Assembly: GCA_022747635.1 (NCBI GenBank)
Contig: JAKTNV010000009.1
Location: forward strand, 64,040,677 to 64,104,676
Reading direction: 5' to 3'
DNA: 64,000 nucleotides
Source: Hetaerina americana
Taxonomy: Eukaryota; Arthropoda; Insecta; Odonata; Calopterygidae
Part shown: positions 52,601 through 61,600 of the stretch, in pieces
Position numbering within the stretch: the stretch's first letter is position 1
Layout of the letters: each line of letters opens with the position of its first letter
The notes under the pieces: model-generated
Seen by the model: the letters and a program-made list of their open reading frames with translations, nothing else
Told to the model about the DNA's origin: nothing
The model's database searches: none
Made by a program: the position numbers and the translations under genes

Positions 52601-55600
52601 ATTAGCGATTTTTTGCGCTAATTTTAATAATAATTTGTGCATGGCATAGAAATGAAAAGTAAAATAATTGAAAATCGGGAATCAGGTGTGAGCTGGTTGA
52701 TCTAGTGCACAAATTAACAATCGGTCAACATCAACGACTGGCCTTTGCTTCAAGAACACGGACAAGACTAAGCAGATAGATACTTCAAATAGAGTGAAAA
52801 GAGTATCTACGCAATGGTGATGTATTAAAAAAATCCATTATTTATTACATACAACACAAATACATGACCTTAATGTAAACAATCAATGTTTCAAATTATA
52901 TCTCTTCAAACTCTTCCAAATTATAATACAATCTAGGAGCTCAAGAAAGCTTATTGATAAAAATGAGCAATTGACTACATATTCCTATTCATGACTGGGT
53001 ATGTCATATAAATATAAAATGTCAATAACTTCATCTTTACTAAGAATATAGCCGGTAAAAAAATTTCCTCTACACACCTTAATCCCATTTGTCCTGTTTA
53101 CAATAACTAAAAAATCTTCTTAAAAACTCTATCACAATCATGACAAAGTAAACAAAAATTGACAAGACTTTACCCTTGCCTATTTATTCTTATACTGTAG
53201 ATTTCATATATTAGAATACAACTTGACTGAATATTTTGAAATTATTTCAGTAAAACAAATACAACAGCTTAAGGCAATAAATTTTAGTCAATTATTATAA
53301 GTAATTAATATGTTCGAATATTTCTAGTTGAGTGGTAGCTAGTTACCATTGGAAGAGGTTTCCAAATGATTGTAGCTCAGATCAAAGAAACTGAAAATCA
53401 GAATGATGTTTACAACTGTGATTTACAAGAGAGGTCAGAAACTGTTTATGCATCCAGAAGCCATTTTGTTCAACAGAAATATTCATTGATTGGTTCTTCA
53501 GCAGAGAAAGAAAATGAATTTAAAATTATGGGGGTAAAATTGGGACTAATTTTTGACATCCTATGAAGCATGTTTTATCAATGGAGATTCATTCTAAAGA
53601 GTTTTGACTGTAATTGGTTACCCAAAAATGCATTTCTAATCACGAACCCCAAGAAAAATACCTGTGGTATTAAAATTAATCCAGACCGTAGGAGACTTAC
53701 TAAATGGATGAAATTACATTATCTACTGATAAGATTACATGTTATGGTAAAATTTGATCAATATTCATCAATGCTTGTTTATCAATCAACAGTTTTAATG
53801 GCAAAAGTTATGAAATTAAAGTTGGAATTACTACAATATCCACCATATTGACCAAATTATGTAAAACAGTACAAAAATACCCAAAATTATTTGTTTTTCT
53901 ATTGCTTACAAAGAACTCTTGTTAAACTACCCACATAACACATATGAAATAACATTTCAGATTTCCATCCAAATTCTCACAACCACAATAACCATACCAG
54001 AACCCAGTTAAACCTTCATTTCATATACAATCACACCAAAACTGCAAAAGCCTGGAACCAAAGTCACAGGGACTTACCCGGTACAATAAATTACCTTAGA
54101 AATATAAAGATATAACATAAATTGACTTAAAAGACAAAAACATTCACAACTGAGAAAGAAATTAATACCTCTTGCCTAAAATTATTAAAAATAAAAAAAT
54201 ATGACGTTACGAGCAAAATATAACCTATGTAAAATATGGCCTCTGTACATGTCAATATGATTAAAATGTGTTTTTTCCCTGCTTAAGTGCATTTTCTGAA
54301 TGCCTATATGTATATGATGTGTCCTATATTGCTGTTCAAGAACAATCCTTTGACAAATAAAAATTATTAATTTTATTTTGCACCAAATGAATGAAAAATT
54401 TACTACAGAAGAAGCACATTCTAAAGAAGAAAGAAAAGAGAGACCAATATAAATATCAAATCAGGGAAAAATATTAAAGAAAAGAGAGACCAATATAAAT
54501 ATCAAATCAGGGAAAAATATTAATCAACTTTCTCTAGCCTCAGATTGGCATTGTTTCAGCCTAAGTTGGAGATTTTGCCTGCAAGATTTGATGAAGCAAA
54601 GGCTCTTTTCATGAATGCCACTAAATTTCTTTGACTTCTTGAATGAAATCATGCAATATTTTGTTAAACATGCAACATAGGAAATATGAAATCAGGTGGT
54701 GTGAATACATTTTATCACCAACAAGTTTTCCTGCAGGGTGATAGTTACAGCCTCATCATTTGTTTATTTTTCCCATTCACTTAACTTAATATTAATAATT
54801 AAAAATGAAGCACAAGATGTTGCTTCCATTTGATATCTATTGAAAATTTAATCTCTTCACAGAGCAAGACACTCTTTTGCCTTATTCACTAAGTTGATTC
54901 AACATACACTGACAAATGACTTTTAAAGACATTTTTAATTGCAACTTGAAAAGCATAAAAGGATTAATTAAACGGCTTCAAGATTTTAAAATCACTCACC
55001 CTTTTCCTTCTGGCAGAATTTTCTTCACAAGTAAAGTTCGTGACGCTTCGCTTGGCAAGCCATCTTTGGTCCCATACTGAAACATAGCAAATCTGTGGAT
55101 TCTGTTGAAAAAATAACAATACATTTGTGGAAGTAAAAGTGATTAAACTGTACACCAATCCTGACACTTGAATTCACTATTATATTCACTCTTATTTTAC
55201 TATTCAAGGAATTACCACAAAAAGTGCATTACTGAGGAAACAATTAAAATGGAAAAATAAAAATCTTTAAACAAAAACATAAATGAAAATCATATAGGGG
55301 CAGTGATTATGAAACTGAAGGTATCTGTTTCAAATTCTTTGGAGGGAAAAAAATACTTTTTTTTTTAAACTATGATTCTTTTTCAAAATAAATTAAAAAT
55401 AAAATGGCTGCCACAACCTGTAGCACCAATGGTGAGGGGAGCAATTTCACCAGGTCAACAAGAATATCCTGGCATCAATTATTTCAGCTGTGAACAAGGG
55501 AATGGTCATGGAATCAACTGTAGCACCGTGACGTGGAATACAATTGGAAACCACCAAATTAGTCTCTTTAGAAGGGGCAGCCTTCCATACTATGCAACAT

Positions 55601-58600
55601 AATGACATTCCTCCAGGTAAATATTTCAGAGGTAAAATTGGATTTCCACTAAGTGACTAGAAGGGGGATAACTTTGGTAAAAAATGATAAATGAGGAGAT
55701 GTGAAGTGAAGAATCATAACATAAGGTTGGTGATCCTGTTCCTCATGTTGATGTTTCACAACCTGGTCCCCGTGCTTGGGAAGCTGCATTGAATTTTCCA
55801 CATTATATTGACACCACACAGTTATCCCCCAGTAGTTCCTGCACAAGCTCACCAGAGCCTATAAGTTCTAAAATTATACTTGATAACTCCATGGTCTCCT
55901 CTATCTAAAGCACCAATATTTAAACTGCCACCTCAAAGATGCAGAAAATCTAACCAACCAAGCCTTGGACAACACTTAGATGGGAAACAGGATTTTTAGG
56001 TTGGAGATTTAAGATTGGAAAATATGTGAATATTTGATTCCCAAGATGATAGGTAAACATTGTCAACCTTTGACCTTGGTCAGAAATCATGAGTTAAAAA
56101 AAAATTTAAAGCCTTGCTAAACTATGGTCTCATGAAAACATGTGGCTATAAACTATATGTATCTAGCCCCTTACATTGATATGGCAAACAAGGTGAAATT
56201 TGAGCAGAAAAAAGTAGATTATATTGGTGTCACCAATGATTTTTGGGTGAGTGCTTCCTTCAACTGATGATTGTATGATTCTAACCAACCATTATACAAG
56301 GCCTTTCAAAAAACTATTCGACCCTGAATTTCCCAGTACACAGTAGTGGTGCTAGGGTGGCACCACCGAGAACAGGGGAAGGAGACAGTTTTTATGCATA
56401 TGCTTCATTTTTTCTCTGCCTTTTAGTGAGCCATTTGGCCACCAAGTGAGTTGCTGTCATTTCTGTTCATCGCTTTTCAATTTCTCTCAAGATCACTGAA
56501 AGAGTAATTTTGTTGGTTCGTACCTATACACCCATGACTTTTCTCCAGCACAGGAACTGCTGGACACTACTAAGAATTATCCTGAGTTTCCGAACACCAT
56601 GATAGCAGGAAGACCAAACAAAATCAACTAATGCAGTCAGTCATCTTGGGAGAAATCAAAGTTATATTACTTTTAAAAATATACACAGTTCTAGGCTCAA
56701 GCCCTGGTTGAATTTCCAAAAGAATCCCATCTTAGTGCATGCTTACATCATGGATGGAATATATAATTTAAGTTTACAGGTACAGGAGCACTTATGAGTC
56801 AGTCAGTTAGGACATTTGTCTTTACATATGAGTATGTAGATCTGACTGGTGCTGCACAAAATGCATGTAAAATCAGTAAGTACAGAATCACACTCTCCAC
56901 TGTAATTAAAATGTTCCTAATCATTGTTTCATCATGATGCCTGAACATGAGAAGCCTAACATAATAATCTAATATTTATCTTGGAGGAAAGAAACTACAA
57001 GATTGAAAGAAGGGATAACATGTAAAGATGCACAATGGCAGGACAGAGATGAACTAAAAACTGATTAGAACGGACCAGAGTTTTATGTATTATTCTGTCA
57101 TTAAAACCACTTATGCAACAAGAATTTCAAATCATCAATAAATTTTTGCAAAAAAAAGTGATACAAAATTTGACTAATTATTTAAGCATTGAAGGACTGA
57201 GAGCTTTAAACATAATGATCAAAGAAAGGAGTTCAACACCTTGCACAATAGCTTACCACATCATCCTGAAGAGGACAATCACCTTGAGTTTCACTGTCTT
57301 TCCTGCATGATGTGTCACCTATCTTCAATTTGAGGTGTATCATTAGACCACTCACAACCTTTAAAACAAAATAAGTAAAGTAAGCATTTCATTATAGAAA
57401 TTGAATGAACAATCAAATCCCTAACTCTTAACTAAGAAGAACCATAGCAGAGGGAGGTTTGAAAAGTCCATGCAACCATGAAAAACTATTTTTCAGGATT
57501 AACCATTATTATTTGTCAACATAGCCTCATTTAGGTTAATACACTTCATCCAACATTGCTCAAATTTGTGGATCCAATAAAAACAACCTGATTGCTGCAA
57601 CTCAGCAAAATAGGTATTTGTTTCAATAAAATTTCCTTTCCCCCAGATATTTTTTCACATTGAGTTCATATGAGTAAGAATTGCAACCCATCAACTTCGA
57701 GGCCACAACTGCTGCAAGTTAGCAGATGCATTTTTGCATGGAGACGGAGTCTTCTGTAAACCAATCTTGGACAATTTTCTTGCAACTAAGTTTTCAGACA
57801 GGTCTAATAACAATGCACACATAGTATGCACATATAATAGTTTGAATCTTTCCCAAAATAATTATTTCTCATAAGAATATTCATTACAAATAACAAAAAC
57901 CAGCGGCCATAACCTTCCCAAGAAAAGGAACTGCATCCCTTTTCTTTCTTCAACCTTCTTTGGTACACAATCCCTACAGGCAACCCATTTCTTGGTTCCA
58001 GGTTTGTAGTGGTGTATCAATGTTTTTCCATGGCAATGAAAAGATACCTGGAGTACATATATTTTGCTAAAATAACTGCAAAACTATCTAATAACATGCC
58101 ACACTATTTTACTGTTGGTCAACTGCAATAAATCTCAGATCCCATCTTGTGGATACTTTTCTCAAGTCCAAATGTTAATGTAAAATATTATGTAACCATT
58201 CACTCAAAACTCCTACAGTGCATACAGAAAGCTTAGCTTCACTTGTACACATACAGACTTTCCAAAAAATTTCATACCACCTTAAAAATATTCTAATCAA
58301 AGGTACAGTTTCACCACAATGTCTATCATTATTTCTCTTTAGTCTCCTGAGGAAATTTGCCTTTCATAAAATTATGTTTGATCAAATTATGAAATTATCC
58401 TTGCTAGAATTAATTTTTTTCTTCATTTCCTTCATCCAATCATTCATTCCATTCACCATTGAAAAAACTTATTTAGTCAAAATTACTGCTACTTCATAAA
58501 ACACCGTTTCTCTGCCTTATGAATGCACAAAAAATCTTAAGTTTAATATGCTCATTACATAAATCAGCAGTTCTAAAATTCACACCTCTTCTATTTCCAC

Positions 58601-61600
58601 ACCTCTTGATGTAAGTAGGACAGTAAGTATTTTAAATTATTTATCATCAATTATTGCATTCACTCCATTTTAATCGAGCTATTTTGATGGTAAACATAGA
58701 TTAGTTATTAATTTAACAACTTTTATCTGGGCGAGATTGAAACGTTATAGTTCCTTCTTCCACCTAACCTTTTTACATTACATCAAAGGCAATTACATAC
58801 ACCCAAGCCCCAGGGGGAGGAAAACCTCTCCCCACCAACCACCAAACCAAACTACCCTCTCCCCTTCCCCCCATACACACACACACACCAGTTTCCCTTC
58901 TCCTTCTCCCAATTTACCAGCACCTCCTCCCTCCTCTTCTCTGTCTAGTATGTACGAGGGTGGACCCAAAAGTAACAGAAATTGGGCTGTGGTGGGGAGC
59001 TACAGGTAGAGTGGGGGAAGCCTTTGTTCAGCCGGTCGTATGTCAGGCTCACACCACCGGCATCAATATGCACAGCACCGTTGCTGTGACTGGATCAGTC
59101 AGTCCATGAGAGCTGTTTCAGTGAAACGACTTTTTTCATTTTGGCAAAAAATGTGAGGGCAGATCATCAAGAGCAATGCACTGCAGTGAAATTTTGTTTC
59201 CTGTTGGAGGAATCGGCTGCGGAAACTATTGTAATGCCCAAGGCTGCTTATGGGGAAGTTGCCCCTAGCAAAACCAGAGTCTATGAGCGGTTTACATGTT
59301 TTAAAAATGGTGAAATGTCAATTGAAGACCAACCCCGTTCAGGCTGCCCTTCAACATCAAGAACTGATGGAAATGTCCACAAAATAAATGCCCTCATTTG
59401 TGAAGACTGTTGTAGAACCATTGATCAACTCTGTGAGATGTCTCGAGTGTCATGGAGTCTGTGTGTCATCTTTGGCACACAGGCGACTGGTTCTTCCATC
59501 ATGACAACGTGCCGGCTCATACCGCCCTCTCTGGGATGCAATTTTGATAAAAAACGGCATGACATCAATTGTCAACCCCTCCTACTCACCAGATTTAGCT
59601 CCCTGTGACTTGTTTTTGTTCCCCAGACTCAAAAGGGACATGAAAGGAAAGTGTTTTGACACTGTGGAGGAGGTAAAACAAAAATCGCTACAAGGCCTAA
59701 AGGATATCCCAATTAATGAATTTCAGAAATGTTTCAAACAACGGAAGCATCGTTTGGAGAAGTGCATTGTGGTCAATGGGGAATACTTTGAAGGTGAACA
59801 AAATTTAATGTAAATATATTGAGAACTAAAGAATCTATAACAACATTCCTGTTATTTTCGAGTCCCCCTCGTATAGCTCTCTCTCTCCTCTGTTCTTCAC
59901 CTGAAAGTTGAAACCTAGGTCGTGCATAATAAAATATCTGTGGAAGAACAAAGTATTTTCTCTTCCAATACCTATGATTGAGGTTTTTTTTCAATATTTT
60001 CCTAAAAAACAAACCAATTATGGAAAACAAAAAAGATTTAATAGCTTCACGGAAATATGTTTCAATTTTTTTTATCACCCTAGCAGTAATCAATCTGTGA
60101 AAGCATTGAGTTGCAAAATTATTTCAGCCGAGAGTTTGGTCAAATTGTTGGGATTGGACTAACTTCACAGAACAAGTATGTAATACCATAAAAATAATGC
60201 TTAAATAGCCACAGAGTATGAACTGTCAGAAAAAATCTTTCAATTTAGCCATACCCAAAAATGTCCAAAGTGTGGATTAACTTACTAATTACCTGTTTAT
60301 GGACTTCCAAAATTTCCACAACCTTTTTCTTGTACTCTCCAGAGGAAACACCATCGATGTGATTAAATGCAAATGCTGTCACATTCTGAATATAAGGGCT
60401 ATCAGCATCGGCAGGGACTAGACCACCCGGTACATGTCTACGGTTTCGGTGCTGACGGCTGGGCTCCTTTGCAAGTGTACATTCTGACTGCACTAAGCGC
60501 ATTGATTCCCCAGCTTTTGGTGGTATGTGAACTTGTACCTTGCACAAATAATGTTTCTTCTGATATTCACCACTAGAACATGTGGTCTGGCTGGCGTCTT
60601 CACCACATTTCAACGTGCTGACTCTCAGCTTCAAGTGATACAACATACCATTCACAGTCTAAAGAGAATAAGAATGAAAATCAAAAGAAGAATAAAAAGA
60701 AAAAGTCAATTTTTCCCAACACTTTCATTGAAATAGTTGTGATGCTGTATGTATGTGTACCACCATTATAAATTGCATGCAACCTCCTTCTTGTAAGTAA
60801 TAACATTATAATATAATTCAAATCATCCGTAAGTATTTCCCCTTGAATAAGTATGAGTTAGGTCTCATTAATCAAAAACTGAACAATATATAGCCACAAA
60901 AATTAACGTTATAGTATGATGATGATACTATTTATAATTAGAAGAACAAAGGCAACTATTATTAAAATTATGGTATTACAGCATAAACCACAATGGATTG
61001 CAAAATAATGACATCAACAAACAGTGGGCCTGGCTGATTAATACACATGGAATAGTTTTATTAAAACAACTTTAATAAATAATTACTTCAGAGACATAGG
61101 TATTCACTGTAAGAATAAACATTGATGTAATCTGAATCTAAAATAAATCTGACATACCCACCCATGTGACACATGACATCACTTACATTAGTATCAGTGA
61201 GGCATCTGGAAACTGTCCATTAGGTTGGCGAGAATAGATGACAAGGATTAAAATATCCATCTAACATTCATAAATATACACACCTATATTATTTCTGAAA
61301 TGTACACATGTAAGTTCTCCTCCTAAGGTGATATTGCAAAAATGATGGGCTAATATTAGCTAGATGATGGAGAAATAGATACTTCTTTAAACAGTTGTGT
61401 AGTTTTTCATTCAGTAATATTTGCCAAATCACTAGTATTAAACCTCCCTAAAAAATGCTCTTAATATTTTTGGATTCTTGAAGATATGATTTTACTCTTA
61501 TTAAAATACAACATGATCCATGCTGTTTTTTATGACAGATTTTATGGAAATTATTTTTTCTTTAATCTTGGCCATAGGAGTTTTTGACCTAACACAACAA

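Noticed and set aside
56299..56620. Possible additional DNA transposon starting ggcctttcaaaaaactattc
   Set aside because: One end looks like a terminal repeat, but no inverted partner, target duplication or transposase motif was found.
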